A DNA stretch of 64,000 nt from Bacteroidales bacterium Phil12. Its GTDB lineage: Bacteria; Bacteroidota; Bacteroidia; Bacteroidales; P3. Below, one piece after another: positions 53,314 through 62,152 of this stretch (positions are counted from its first letter, which is position 1; every line of letters begins with the position of its first letter). Where the stretch lies: positions 1-64,000 of the forward strand of contig NWBO01000158.1 in NCBI GenBank assembly GCA_002633275.1. Direction: 5' to 3'. Both the position numbers and the translations under genes were made by a program. The notes under the pieces were generated by a model. The model made no database searches. It was not told where the DNA came from and saw only the letters and a list, made by a program, of their open reading frames with translations.

Positions 53314-54549
53314 ATGAGAACTTTAATCAAAAATATAAAAGATCTTTATCAGGTTGAAGACAATAAAAAAATGGCAGTTTGCGGTAGTGCCATGGCGGAG
53401 TTGCCTTGTATCGAAAACGCTTATATTATAGTTGAAAACGGCGTTATTAAGGATTTTGGCAAGATGTGTGATTTGAAAGACACTGATGCCGATAAAGTTT
53501 ATGACGCACATAACAGATATGTTTTGCCGACATTCTGCGATTCGCACACACATTTGGTTTATGCAGGCAGTAGAGAGATAGAATATATAGATAAGATAAA
53601 AGGCCTTTCATACGAACAAATCGCCCAAAGGGGAGGTGGTATTGTTAATTCGGCAATACGTTTGCAGCAAACAGATGAGCAGAAACTTTACGAAGATGCA
53701 ATGCAGCGTATCGATTCGATGATTAAACACGGCACGGGAGCAATAGAAATCAAATCGGGTTATGGATTTACCACAGAGGCTGAACTGAAAATGCTTCGTG
53801 TTATTCGTAAAATCAAAGAAAATTCTCCTGCCACAATCAAAGCTAACTTTTTGGGAGCGCACGGTGTTCCCATGGAATACAGGGGAAGACAATCGGAGTT
53901 TGTGGATTTGGTTATCAACGAAATGATACCGAGAGTTGCAGATGAGGGCTTGGCTGATTTTATCGACGTATTTTGTGATAGAGGATTTTTTACGGTGGAA
54001 GAAACCGACAGAATGTTGTTAGAGGGCGTTAAACATGGTTTGAAACCGAAGATTCATGCAAACGAATTGGCAAAAAGCGGTGGTATTCAAGTGGGTGTTA
54101 AATACAATGCTTTGAGTGTGGATCATATCGAACACACGGGAGAAGAGGAAATGGAAGCATTGAAAGCCTCTCAAACTATGCCTACAATCCTTCCGGGTGC
54201 AGCCTTTTTCTTGAATATGCCGTATGCTCCGGCAAGAGCGATGATGGAGTATGGTCTGCCGATTGCTATGGCAAGCGATTTCAATCCGGGTTCTTCTCCA
54301 AGCGGTAATATGCAATTGATTTTGACTTTCGCTTGCGTCAATTACAAACTCACACCTCAGGAGGCTATAAACGCCACGACGATAAACTCCGCCTATGCAA
54401 TGGACGTTGTTGATAGTTGCGGAAGTATTTGCAGAGGCAAAAAAGCGAACTTCTATATCACAAAAGAAATTCCTACCATAGAATACATTCCTTACTACTA
54501 TGGAGAAAACAAGGTTGATAAGGTATTTTTGAACGGAGTTGAACAATAA
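53314..54549 (+). CDS. hutI: Imidazolonepropionase
   Basis: HutI opens the imidazolone ring in histidine degradation, giving N-formimino-glutamate. The amidohydrolase metal site is visible as FCDSHTHLVYAGSREIEY near residue 73, and further His/Glu residues in FLGAHGVPMEYRG, IHANELAKSGG and VDHIEHTGEEEME. The Asp of the site is in MASDFNPGSSPSGN. It has 411 residues, full length. The other histidine genes (hutH, hutU) are not in the window; the pair of neighbours (a nuclease and a Bax-inhibitor protein) is unrelated. Confidence 0.94.
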   Translation: MRTLIKNIKDLYQVEDNKKMAVCGSAMAELPCIENAYIIVENGVIKDFGKMCDLKDTDADKVYDAHNRYVLPTFCDSHTHLVYAGSREIEYIDKIKGLSYEQIAQRGGGIVNSAIRLQQTDEQKLYEDAMQRIDSMIKHGTGAIEIKSGYGFTTEAELKMLRVIRKIKENSPATIKANFLGAHGVPMEYRGRQSEFVDLVINEMIPRVADEGLADFIDVFCDRGFFTVEETDRMLLEGVKHGLKPKIHANELAKSGGIQVGVKYNALSVDHIEHTGEEEMEALKASQTMPTILPGAAFFLNMPYAPARAMMEYGLPIAMASDFNPGSSPSGNMQLILTFACVNYKLTPQEAINATTINSAYAMDVVDSCGSICRGKKANFYITKEIPTIEYIPYYYGENKVDKVFLNGVEQ

Positions 54550-54584
54550 AAATAAATGGTATAACATAAAAACAAATAAAATTT

Positions 54585-55310
54585 ATGGACTTTGAACAGA
54601 TAAAACAAAGAGAATATTCTCAAAACAGAGATATGAGCATCAGCGGAGCATTCCCTATTTTGATGCGAAAGGTATATCTTTGGATGACGTTGGCATTGGT
54701 GATTACGGGATTTACTGCTTTTGGCGTGGCTTCATCGCCGAGTATTTTGCAGTGGCTTGTTATGAATAAATCTGCATTCTTGTTTGTGGCAATTGCCGAA
54801 CTTGCATTGGTTTGGGGACTGAGTGCAGCCATAAACAGGCTGTCGCTTAGGAACGCCACGCTATTGTTTATAGCCTATTCCATACTTAACGGAGTAACTA
54901 TGTCGTTTATATTTTTGGCTTATACAATGACTTCCATAGCAAACGTATTTTTCATAACAGCATCGACATTTGCCGTTATGGCTTTCTATGGTTATGTAAC
55001 CAAAACAGATTTGAGTTCGATTGGAAGAATATGTATTATGGCGTTGATTGGAATAATTATTGCGACTTTGGTAAATGTCATATTTTTGAAAAGCAGCGGC
55101 TTTGATTTGATTGTAAGTTATATCGGCGTTTTGGTATTTGTGGGCTTGACGGCTTGGGATTCTCAAAAGATTAAAAATATGCTTTTGCAAGCACCTGACG
55201 CAAGCGAACAGGTGCAAAAGTTTGCTTTGTTGGGAGCATTGACTTTGTATTTGGATTTTATCAATATTTTCCTGTATTTGCTAAGAATTTTCGGCAGAAG
55301 AGAAGATTAA
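54585..55310 (+). CDS. Bax inhibitor-1/YccA family membrane protein
   Basis: An inner-membrane protein of 241 residues with seven predicted helices (from about residue 26 to 235). Family motifs are VYLWMTLALVITGFTAFG at the start, GVTMSFIFLAY, and near the end VFVGLTAWDSQKIKNML and ALTLYLDFINIFLYLLRIFG. Relatives are calcium-leak channels or modulators of membrane proteases; the role here is unknown. It lies 35 bp after hutI and is followed by a terminator. Confidence 0.9.
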   Translation: MDFEQIKQREYSQNRDMSISGAFPILMRKVYLWMTLALVITGFTAFGVASSPSILQWLVMNKSAFLFVAIAELALVWGLSAAINRLSLRNATLLFIAYSILNGVTMSFIFLAYTMTSIANVFFITASTFAVMAFYGYVTKTDLSSIGRICIMALIGIIIATLVNVIFLKSSGFDLIVSYIGVLVFVGLTAWDSQKIKNMLLQAPDASEQVQKFALLGALTLYLDFINIFLYLLRIFGRRED

Positions 55311-55382
55311 GTGATTTTCCAACGAAGTGTTTTTGCGTTTGAACGATTGGATTTTGTGAGAACTGAAAAACAATAAATAAAT

Positions 55383-55411
55383 GCCCTTGATGAATGATTT
55401 TCGTTAAGGGC
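55383..55411 (+). terminator. Terminator after the Bax-inhibitor gene
   Basis: A 12-bp stem (55383-55394 with 55400-55411, two G-U pairs), 5-nt loop, then GTTTTTC. Confidence 0.75.
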
Positions 55412-55996
55412 GTTTTTCATTACATATATATGTATGGAATTTTTACACAACAATGTCGAGCAAGGAGTAACTATAAAACGTTTTTATTTGAAATTGTCGA
55501 ACGGAAATTATTTTGTATTTTTGCAAACGGAGACGAAAAATGATTTTTTGCATACATCGATGTTAATAAAATTGTGAAAAATTTTTTGAGGCGTAAATTT
55601 TTTCAACTTTTTATTGTTGAAAAGATTTTTTAATAAAAACGGCTGTCTTTTGTTAAAAAAACATTGTAATCGAATTGTAATAGATTGATAGTTTCAGTAT
55701 TGTAGATAAATTACAATGTGATTGCGATAAACGAAAAAAAGTTGCAAAAAAATTTTTTTATTCCGAAAAATATTCATAAATAAAGCGAAATATTATTTAA
55801 TTCTCGTATTGAAATATGTAATGTGTGGGAAATCAGATTGAAGTGATATTTTTTATTAAGGTGATGTAACTTCTTTTTAATTTTTAGTCTTGAAAAGTCT
55901 CATATACGAAAAAAAATTGAAACGTGTGCAAGAAAATAAAAAAAAATGTATTACTAAAATTTATAATTTTGCTACCTGAAAAAAATTCGCTGACTT
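55412..55996. other. AT-rich region upstream of dnaA
   Basis: About 585 bp with no gene, very rich in A and T. It has a perfect spaced inverted repeat ACATTGTAAT (55661-55670) against 55710-55719, with an extra AATTGTAAT between. One weak DnaA-box-like sequence, TTTTACACA, lies near 55442. It could hold the replication origin, but no box cluster was found, so this is only a suggestion. The dnaA promoter lies at its right end. Confidence 0.4.
55964..55972 (+). promoter_or_regulatory. -7 element of the dnaA promoter
   Basis: TAATTTTGC, 24 bases before the ATG. Confidence 0.65.
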
Positions 55997-57430
55997 ATGC
56001 AGTTTGATACATTACAATTGAAAAAAATATGGGAAGAATGTCTTTCTATTTTAAGAGATGTTATAACTAAGGATGAATACCAGATGTGGTTTTCTTCCGT
56101 AAGTGCTGTAAAATATGAAGATGATTTCTTGTATTTGAGCGTACCTTCTAATTTTTACTATGAATACATCGAAGCTCATTATATAGATACTTTGATAAGC
56201 ATAATAAGAAAAGTTGTTTCCCCACAAGCAAAAGTAAGATATGTAACCAAGGTAACGGAGAACAACTCAATGATGATGACAAGTGTCAATCATCCTTCTA
56301 TTGAAAACCGTCCTCAAAATGCTCCCGTGGTATTGGAAGGAACGGATATTAAGCAATTGCCTAATCCTTTCGTTATTCCGGGTATCAACAGAATAAAAGT
56401 TGATTCCCAATTGAAAGACGAATATAATTTTGATAATTTTGTCGAGGGTTCTTGCAATAGATTTGCTCGCAGTGCAGGCTATGCCGTTGCACAAAATCCG
56501 GGAAAAACAGCGTTTAATCCCTTTTTGATTTATTCTCCCGTGGGATACGGAAAGACACATTTGGCTCACGCAATAGGAATAGAGACTAAGCGTTTGCACC
56601 CCGAGAAAACTGTTTTGTACATTGGAGCAGACCAGTTTCTAAGACAATATGTCAAAAGTTCAATGGACCATACCACAAGCGATTTTCTGCAATTCTATCA
56701 AATGATGATAGATGTTCTCATCATAGATGATATTCAGTTTTTGGAGGGTAAGTCAGGAACACAAGAGGTGTTCTTCCAAATTTTTAATTGGTTGCATTCG
56801 GCAGGAAAACAAATAATAATAACTTCCGACAAAGCACCGGCAGATATTACGAATTTTGAGCAAAGAGTTCTTTCTCGTTTGAAATGGGGATTGAGTGCCG
56901 AATTGCAGATGCCGGATGTTCAAACACGAATGGACATAATAAAAAAGAAAATAGAGAATGACGGTTGTGTTCCGATGCCTGATGAAGTCATAGAATATTT
57001 GGCTTACAGCGTTGATACATCTATTCGTGAATTGGAAGGAGCTTTGGTTTCCATTGTGGCACATGCAACACTTTCCAAATGCGATATTACAATAGATTTG
57101 GCTCGTGAAATTGTAGATAAATTCGTTAAATCCAACACAAGAGGGATAAGTATAGAATACATTCAGAAAGTTGTTTGCAATTATTTCAATATATCGATAG
57201 ACCAAATGCTTTCACGTTCAAGAAAAGGCGATATAGTTGCTGCAAGACACATAAGTATGTATTTGTCAAGGAAACTGACTAAATCTTCTCTTGTTGCCAT
57301 AGGAGCTAAATGCGGAAAGAAAGATCACGCTACGGTACTGCACGCTTGTAAATCTGTTGAAACTTCTTGCCAAACCAACAAGAACTATCGCAAGAATGTT
57401 GAGGATATTGAAAAGAAGCTAATGAATTAA
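55997..57430 (+). CDS. dnaA: Chromosomal replication initiator protein DnaA
   Basis: DnaA binds the origin and opens it. Domain I (1-85) begins LKKIWEECLSILRDVITKDEY; a linker follows; the AAA+ domain runs from about 145 to 365 with Walker B in VLIIDDIQFLEGK and the arginine finger in FEQRVLSRLKWG; domain IV ends the protein with SRKGDIVAARHISMYLSRKL and the box-reading helix KKDHATVLHAC. The Walker A at 180-187 is SPVGYGKT, so the usual leading Gly-Gly is Ser-Pro. The length (477 residues) is normal. It ends with a strong terminator. Confidence 0.94.
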   Translation: MQFDTLQLKKIWEECLSILRDVITKDEYQMWFSSVSAVKYEDDFLYLSVPSNFYYEYIEAHYIDTLISIIRKVVSPQAKVRYVTKVTENNSMMMTSVNHPSIENRPQNAPVVLEGTDIKQLPNPFVIPGINRIKVDSQLKDEYNFDNFVEGSCNRFARSAGYAVAQNPGKTAFNPFLIYSPVGYGKTHLAHAIGIETKRLHPEKTVLYIGADQFLRQYVKSSMDHTTSDFLQFYQMMIDVLIIDDIQFLEGKSGTQEVFFQIFNWLHSAGKQIIITSDKAPADITNFEQRVLSRLKWGLSAELQMPDVQTRMDIIKKKIENDGCVPMPDEVIEYLAYSVDTSIRELEGALVSIVAHATLSKCDITIDLAREIVDKFVKSNTRGISIEYIQKVVCNYFNISIDQMLSRSRKGDIVAARHISMYLSRKLTKSSLVAIGAKCGKKDHATVLHACKSVETSCQTNKNYRKNVEDIEKKLMN

Positions 57431-57435
57431 CAAGA

Positions 57436-57473
57436 ATTGAATGTGTATCTGTGAAATATGATATACATTCAAT
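57436..57473 (+). terminator. Terminator of dnaA
   Basis: A 14-bp stem ATTGAATGTGTATC (57436-57449) pairing with 57460-57473 (one G-U), 10-nt loop and TTTTTTG. Confidence 0.88.
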
Positions 57474-57540
57474 TTTTTTGAAAATAATTGAATTGTTGAA
57501 ATAGATGTAAAGAATGATGATTTATCAATTTGCTTTAAGA

Positions 57541-57624
57541 AATTATTGTCAGTGATTGGTGAAATGAATAATGAAACTGTTTTATTGATGTGAGAGATTA
57601 TTTTTGTAGTGTGAGACACTGTTT
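57541..57624. repeat. 21-bp tandem repeat array I (4 units)
   Basis: Units start at 57541, 57562, 57583 and 57604. The third reads TATTGATGT GAGAGATTATTT, close to the last unit of array D. The array lies between the dnaA terminator and the next gene; a TAATTTTG -7 element at 57645-57652 follows. Confidence 0.75.
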
Positions 57625-57695
57625 TTATGAAAATTGCAAATTGATAATTTTGGATTAACAACATAGTATTTACATTTAATGTAACACAGAAAAAT

Positions 57696-59378
57696 ATGAT
57701 ATTGACGATATTAAACTTCCTTGGAGCTTTGGGGTTGTTCCTTTACGGAATGACCATTATGAGCGACAATTTACAGAAATTAGCAGGAGATGGTTTGAGA
57801 AGTTTGTTGAATAAAATGACTTCAAATCCTTTCAAAGGAATACTTACCGGTATTGGAATAACAATGATTATTCAAGCCTCGGCCGCAACGATTGTGTTTG
57901 CGGTTAGTTTTGTTAATGCCGGTTTGTTATCTTTGGCAGGTGCTATATCCATAATAATGGGTGCTAACATTGGAACGACTTTCACGGCGTGGTTGATTTC
58001 TTTGATAGGTATTAATTTCTCAATAAAAGACTTTTGTCTGCCGTTGATAGCAATAGCAATTCCTTTGATAATGTCAAAGAAATACAAAGCGCAAGGTAGT
58101 TTCATCATAGGCTTTTCTTTGATTTTCTACGGTTTGGCTATGATGCAGAGCATGCTTCCCGATTTCACAAAACCGGAGTATGCCGGGCTTATGGAAACTA
58201 TTGCAAGTCTGTCGGGACATGGTTACGGCTCGATATTGTTGTTTGTATTGATTGGTTCCGTTGTTACATTCTGCATACAGTCTTCTTCTGCGATGATGGC
58301 GGTTACTTTGGTTATGTGTGCCAAAGGACTTATAAGTTTTGAAATGGCTTGTGCCTTGTGTTTGGGAGAAAATATCGGAACGACCATAACGGCAAACATC
58401 GCTGCAATGGTTGCCAACCGTACAGCCAAACGTGCTGCAAGAGCCCATTTGTTATTCAACATAACAGGAGTTGTTTGGATTTTGATTTTGTTTTATCCTG
58501 TTGTTTGGTTGATTCGTCGTTTGACGATGATGATAGGCTTGGAAGACCCGTACGTTCATAATATGAGTATTCCGATTGCTTTATCTCTTTTCCACTCGTT
58601 CTTTAATATTGTCAATTCCTTGCTTCTTGTAGGATTTATCCCGACTATGATAAAAATCCTTTATAAAATCGTTCCTAACGCAGAAGATGATGAGGAGTTC
58701 CGTTTGAAATATATTCGTCAGGGTATAATGCCTACGGGTGAGATAGCATTGGAGCCTGCAAAGAAAGAGATAGAAGTTTTCTCAAAACGTGTCGTCAGAA
58801 TGTTCGGATTTATTCCTGATTTATTCTCTACAACGGATGCAAAACAGATAGCCAAAACAGCCGAACGGGTGCAGAAATATGAAGAAATAACGGATAGAAT
58901 GGAGGTGGAGATAGCACATTATCTGACCAATGTATCGGAAAACGGCTTGTCGAAACGCGGTACAAAGGAAGTGGAGGCTATGCTTAGAATAGTGGATAAC
59001 CTTGAAAGTATAGGCGATTCGTGTTATCAACTTTCGTTGTCTATCGAAAACAAAAACAAACAGAAGATAGAATTTTCGGAGCATATAACAGGAAATATCA
59101 AGAAGATGCTCGACATTGTCGGTAAGTCGTTGTCGCAAATGGATACCAATTTGAAAGAAAATTATTCGTTGGTAAAAATCGATGAAGCCGATAGTATCGA
59201 ACAAGCCATAAACACTCTGCGTGATGAATTGCGATTTGAACACACGGAAGCAATCAAAAACAATGAGTATTCTTATCAAACCGGCATTTTCTATATAAAT
59301 ATGATTTCTCAACTTGAAAAACTTGGCGATTATGTTATCAATGTAACCGAAGCAATCACAGGAAAGAAAAACAGTTAG
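57696..59378 (+). CDS. Na/Pi cotransporter family protein with PhoU-like domain
   Basis: A 560-residue inner-membrane sodium/phosphate symporter. It has two inverted transport repeats, each with the glutamine/serine-rich hairpin: IIQASAATIVFAVSFVNAG near residue 52 and CIQSSSAMMAVTL near 192. About eight helices end near 330. Residues 380-560 form a soluble PhoU-like helical bundle (RVQKYEEITDRMEVEIAHYL). It probably imports phosphate. The gene stands alone with a terminator after it. Confidence 0.9.
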   Translation: MILTILNFLGALGLFLYGMTIMSDNLQKLAGDGLRSLLNKMTSNPFKGILTGIGITMIIQASAATIVFAVSFVNAGLLSLAGAISIIMGANIGTTFTAWLISLIGINFSIKDFCLPLIAIAIPLIMSKKYKAQGSFIIGFSLIFYGLAMMQSMLPDFTKPEYAGLMETIASLSGHGYGSILLFVLIGSVVTFCIQSSSAMMAVTLVMCAKGLISFEMACALCLGENIGTTITANIAAMVANRTAKRAARAHLLFNITGVVWILILFYPVVWLIRRLTMMIGLEDPYVHNMSIPIALSLFHSFFNIVNSLLLVGFIPTMIKILYKIVPNAEDDEEFRLKYIRQGIMPTGEIALEPAKKEIEVFSKRVVRMFGFIPDLFSTTDAKQIAKTAERVQKYEEITDRMEVEIAHYLTNVSENGLSKRGTKEVEAMLRIVDNLESIGDSCYQLSLSIENKNKQKIEFSEHITGNIKKMLDIVGKSLSQMDTNLKENYSLVKIDEADSIEQAINTLRDELRFEHTEAIKNNEYSYQTGIFYINMISQLEKLGDYVINVTEAITGKKNS

Positions 59379-59407
59379 TTTTTCCATATATAACGTAAAT
59401 CAAAAGA

Positions 59408-59437
59408 AAAATCGTTGCATAGTCGTGCAGCGATTTT
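59408..59437 (+). terminator. Terminator after the Na/Pi transporter gene
   Basis: A 12-bp stem AAAATCGTTGCA (59408-59419) pairing with 59426-59437 (one G-U), 6-nt loop and a T tract. Confidence 0.88.
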
Positions 59438-59582
59438 TTCATTTTAAGAAATTTTTGGCAGTTGTTGTGTCATTTTGTCAGAAGCGAATTGTTGGCATAT
59501 AGTTTGAAAGTTTTGCTTCGTATTTGAAAAAAAAGAATACAATATAGTTAAAGAGTAATAATTAAAAAAACAACATAATACA

Positions 59583-61514
59583 ATGGGAAAGATAATCGGA
59601 ATAGATTTAGGAACCACGAACAGCTGTGTGGCTGTTATGGAAGGAAATGAAACAGTGGTAATAACCAACAATGAGGGTAGAAGAACGACACCATCTGTTG
59701 TAGGTTTTGTTAAAGACGGCGAAAGAAAAGTCGGAGACCCTGCAAAAAGACAGGCTATAACCAATCCACAGAACACAGTATATAGTATCAAGAGATTTAT
59801 GGGTATGAATTTTGACAATGTTCAAAATGAATTGGCTCATATACCTTATAAAGTGGTACGTGGCGACAACAATACTCCAAGAGTTGATATTAACGGAAAG
59901 TTCTACACTCCGCAAGAGATTTCCGCCATCATCTTGCAGAAAATGAAAAAAACGGCAGAGGATTATTTGGGTACAAGTGTTAATGAAGCAGTTATTACAG
60001 TACCTGCATATTTTAACGATGCACAAAGAAAAGCCACAAAAGAAGCCGGTGAAATTGCAGGATTGAATGTACGAAGAATTATCAACGAACCTACCGCAGC
60101 AGCATTGGCTTATGGCTTAGACAAGAAGAATGAAGATAGTATTGTAGCGGTATTTGACTTAGGTGGTGGTACGTTTGATATCAGTATTTTGGAATTGGGC
60201 GACGGAGTTTTTGAAGTTAAATCTACAAACGGAGATACTCACCTTGGTGGAGACGATTTTGATAGAAAGATTATCAATTTCTTGGCTGAGGAGTTTATGA
60301 AAGATCACCCTGCGGTAGATTTAAGAAAAGACCCTATGGCATTACAGAGATTGAAAGAGGCTGCCGAAAAGGCTAAGATAGAATTGTCATCTTCCACTTC
60401 AACAGAAATCAATCTGCCATACATTACTTCGATAGACAACATACCTCAACACTTGAATATCACTCTTTCAAGAAGCAAGTTTGAACAATTATGCGACGAT
60501 TTGATTAAAGCATGTCTTGTTCCTTGCCAAAAGGCATTGGCTGATGCCAATATAGACAAGAGCCGTATCAATGAAGTAATACTTGTCGGAGGTTCTTCAC
60601 GTATTCCTGCCGTACAGAAATTGGTTGAAGATTTCTTTGGCAAAGCACCGAACAAATCTGTAAATCCTGACGAAGTTGTTGCAATAGGTGCAGCTATTCA
60701 AGGTGGCGTTTTGACGGGAGAAGTTAAGGACGTATTGCTTTTGGACGTTACTCCGTTGTCATTGGGTATTGAGACTTTGGGTGGTGTGATGACCAAACTT
60801 ATTGATGCCAACACAACCATACCTACCAAGAAATCGCAAGTGTTCTCAACAGCGCAAGACAATCAACCGAGTGTGGAGATTAACGTTTTACAAGGTGAGA
60901 GAACGCGTGCGGCTGACAACAAATCATTGGGACGTTTTCATTTGGACGATATACCGCCTGCAAGAAGAGGTGTTCCTCAGATTGAAGTTACGTTTGATAT
61001 CGATGCCAACGGTATATTGAATGTATCTGCAATGGATAAAGCCACCGGCAAACAACAATCGATAAGAATAGAGGCTTCATCAGGCTTGTCAGAGGAAGAA
61101 ATCAAGAGAATGAAAGCAGATGCAGAGGCTCACGCAAGTGAAGACCAGCGTTTGAAAGAAGAACAGGACAAGATTAACGCTGCCGATTCGATGATATTCC
61201 AAACGGAGAGTTTCTTAAAAGATAATGGAGATAAAGTGCCGGCTGATAAGAAAGGCGAAGTTGAGAGTGCATTGAAAGATTTGAAAGATGCTCACGCTAA
61301 AAGAGATTTGGCAGGTATAGACAGAGCAACGGAGAAATTGAACAATATCTTACAGTCTGTTTCTCAGAATATGTACCAAGGCGGAGCAAATCAAGGAGCG
61401 CAAGGCAATCCAAACCCTGATATGAATCAAGGTGCAAACCCTAACGCAGGTCAGAGCGGTTCAAATCAAAGCAACGACACCGCTACCGACACCGACTTCG
61501 AAGAAGTGAAGTAA
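59583..61514 (+). CDS. dnaK: Chaperone DnaK (Hsp70)
   Basis: DnaK binds unfolded peptides in an ATP cycle with DnaJ and GrpE. The start [37 protein letters not shown] and [19 protein letters not shown] are the ATPase signatures. The linker [19 protein letters not shown] leads to the substrate domain. The last 40 residues are Gly/Asn/Gln-rich and end in DTDFEEVK, a typical terminal motif. It is 643 residues, full length. dnaJ and grpE lie 40 kb upstream. No heat-shock operator (CIRCE) was seen before it. Confidence 0.97.
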   Translation: MGKIIGIDLGTTNSCVAVMEGNETVVITNNEGRRTTPSVVGFVKDGERKVGDPAKRQAITNPQNTVYSIKRFMGMNFDNVQNELAHIPYKVVRGDNNTPRVDINGKFYTPQEISAIILQKMKKTAEDYLGTSVNEAVITVPAYFNDAQRKATKEAGEIAGLNVRRIINEPTAAALAYGLDKKNEDSIVAVFDLGGGTFDISILELGDGVFEVKSTNGDTHLGGDDFDRKIINFLAEEFMKDHPAVDLRKDPMALQRLKEAAEKAKIELSSSTSTEINLPYITSIDNIPQHLNITLSRSKFEQLCDDLIKACLVPCQKALADANIDKSRINEVILVGGSSRIPAVQKLVEDFFGKAPNKSVNPDEVVAIGAAIQGGVLTGEVKDVLLLDVTPLSLGIETLGGVMTKLIDANTTIPTKKSQVFSTAQDNQPSVEINVLQGERTRAADNKSLGRFHLDDIPPARRGVPQIEVTFDIDANGILNVSAMDKATGKQQSIRIEASSGLSEEEIKRMKADAEAHASEDQRLKEEQDKINAADSMIFQTESFLKDNGDKVPADKKGEVESALKDLKDAHAKRDLAGIDRATEKLNNILQSVSQNMYQGGANQGAQGNPNPDMNQGANPNAGQSGSNQSNDTATDTDFEEVK

Positions 61515-61540
61515 ATTTAATTAATCATAATGTTTATAGT

Positions 61541-61570
61541 AAAGCCTGAGATTTTAATGTCTCGGGCTTT
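61541..61570 (+). terminator. Terminator of dnaK
   Basis: An 11-bp stem AAAGCCTGAGA (61541-61551) pairing with 61560-61570 (one G-U), 8-nt loop, then TTTTTCTTTTC. Confidence 0.9.
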
Positions 61571-61634
61571 TTTTCTTTTCTCTCTTTTGTTTTTTTCTTC
61601 TGTGCTTTGCACATTTTTTTTTGTTCTACCCGCA

Positions 61635-61667
61635 GGGGGGGGTGCGTAGCCGCACAGGTAATAGTCC
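61635..61667. repeat. G8 tract with GC-rich motif
   Basis: Eight G (61635-61642) run into a small hairpin GTGCG/CGCAC (61642-61655). The part CCGCACAGGTAATAGTCC (61650-61667) matches 15 of 18 bases at 49325-49342. It is out of place in this AT-rich sequence. It lies in the 638-bp gap after dnaK. Confidence 0.5.
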
Positions 61668-61721
61668 TGTCGGAAACGACGTAATAAATAGAAAGAGAAA
61701 CAAAAATTTTCGTCCCAAAAA

Positions 61722-61754
61722 TTTGTCAGTTCAAAAACATTATTATACCTTTGC
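61722..61754 (+). promoter_or_regulatory. Promoter of a short transcription unit
   Basis: TTTG at 61722-61725, a 20-bp spacer, and TACCTTTGC at 61746-61754. It is one of the best matches to the consensus in the window and drives the small unit that ends at 61946. Confidence 0.75.
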
Positions 61755-61776
61755 AACCGCTTAACAAAAGAAAACA

Positions 61777-61857
61777 ATGGATAAAACAAATCAAAATATC
61801 ACAATTTTTAACGTAACTACCTCATTCAGAACCCTGCGTAGGGGGGGGGGATTTTAG
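61777..61857 (+). CDS. Possible 26-residue peptide with a G10 tract
   Basis: The first ATG after the promoter opens a 26-codon frame (MDKTNQNITI... ending RRGGGF) closed by TAG at 61855-61857. The G10 run (61841-61850) lies in it as Arg-Gly-Gly-Gly codons. One more G would shift the frame and carry it past the terminator to about 61987. It may be a leader peptide, a phase-variable remnant or just part of a small RNA. No homologue is recognised. Confidence 0.35.
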   Translation: MDKTNQNITIFNVTTSFRTLRRGGGF

Positions 61858-61904
61858 ATTTAGCCTTAAATAATACACAGGATTTAATAATTAACATATA
61901 TAAT

Positions 61905-61946
61905 AAGGTATGCAGATACGCTCGTTTGGGTGTGTCTGCATACCTT
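61905..61946 (+). terminator. Terminator of the short G10 unit
   Basis: AAGGTATGCAGA (61905-61916) pairs exactly with 61935-61946, and three more pairs extend the stem inside; TTTTTTATTT follows. The transcript from the promoter at 61754 would be about 190 nt. Beyond it, 61950-62152 shows nothing else. Confidence 0.9.
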
Positions 61947-62152
61947 TTTTATTTGCGTTACGGCGGTAAGCAACCAAAAGAGGTTTAACCTCAAAATAAA
62001 AACGATTAGTACGAAAAAAAGAAAAATTAACTTCAAATAAGGAAGCGGAAAATAGAGATTATACATTATATATAATGAGTAAAATTTTGAATATTTGAAT
62101 ATAAAGAATATAAATAAAACAATTTAATAACAAGTTAAAAACAAGGGAAGAA

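Noticed and set aside
55431-55850. DnaA boxes upstream of dnaA
   Set aside because: No TTATNCACA site was found; TTTTACACA and TTTCCCACA-like sequences have one or more mismatches and do not cluster.
61777-61987. A 70-residue gene assuming 11 G
   Set aside because: The sequence has 10 G, and the longer frame would cross a strong terminator.
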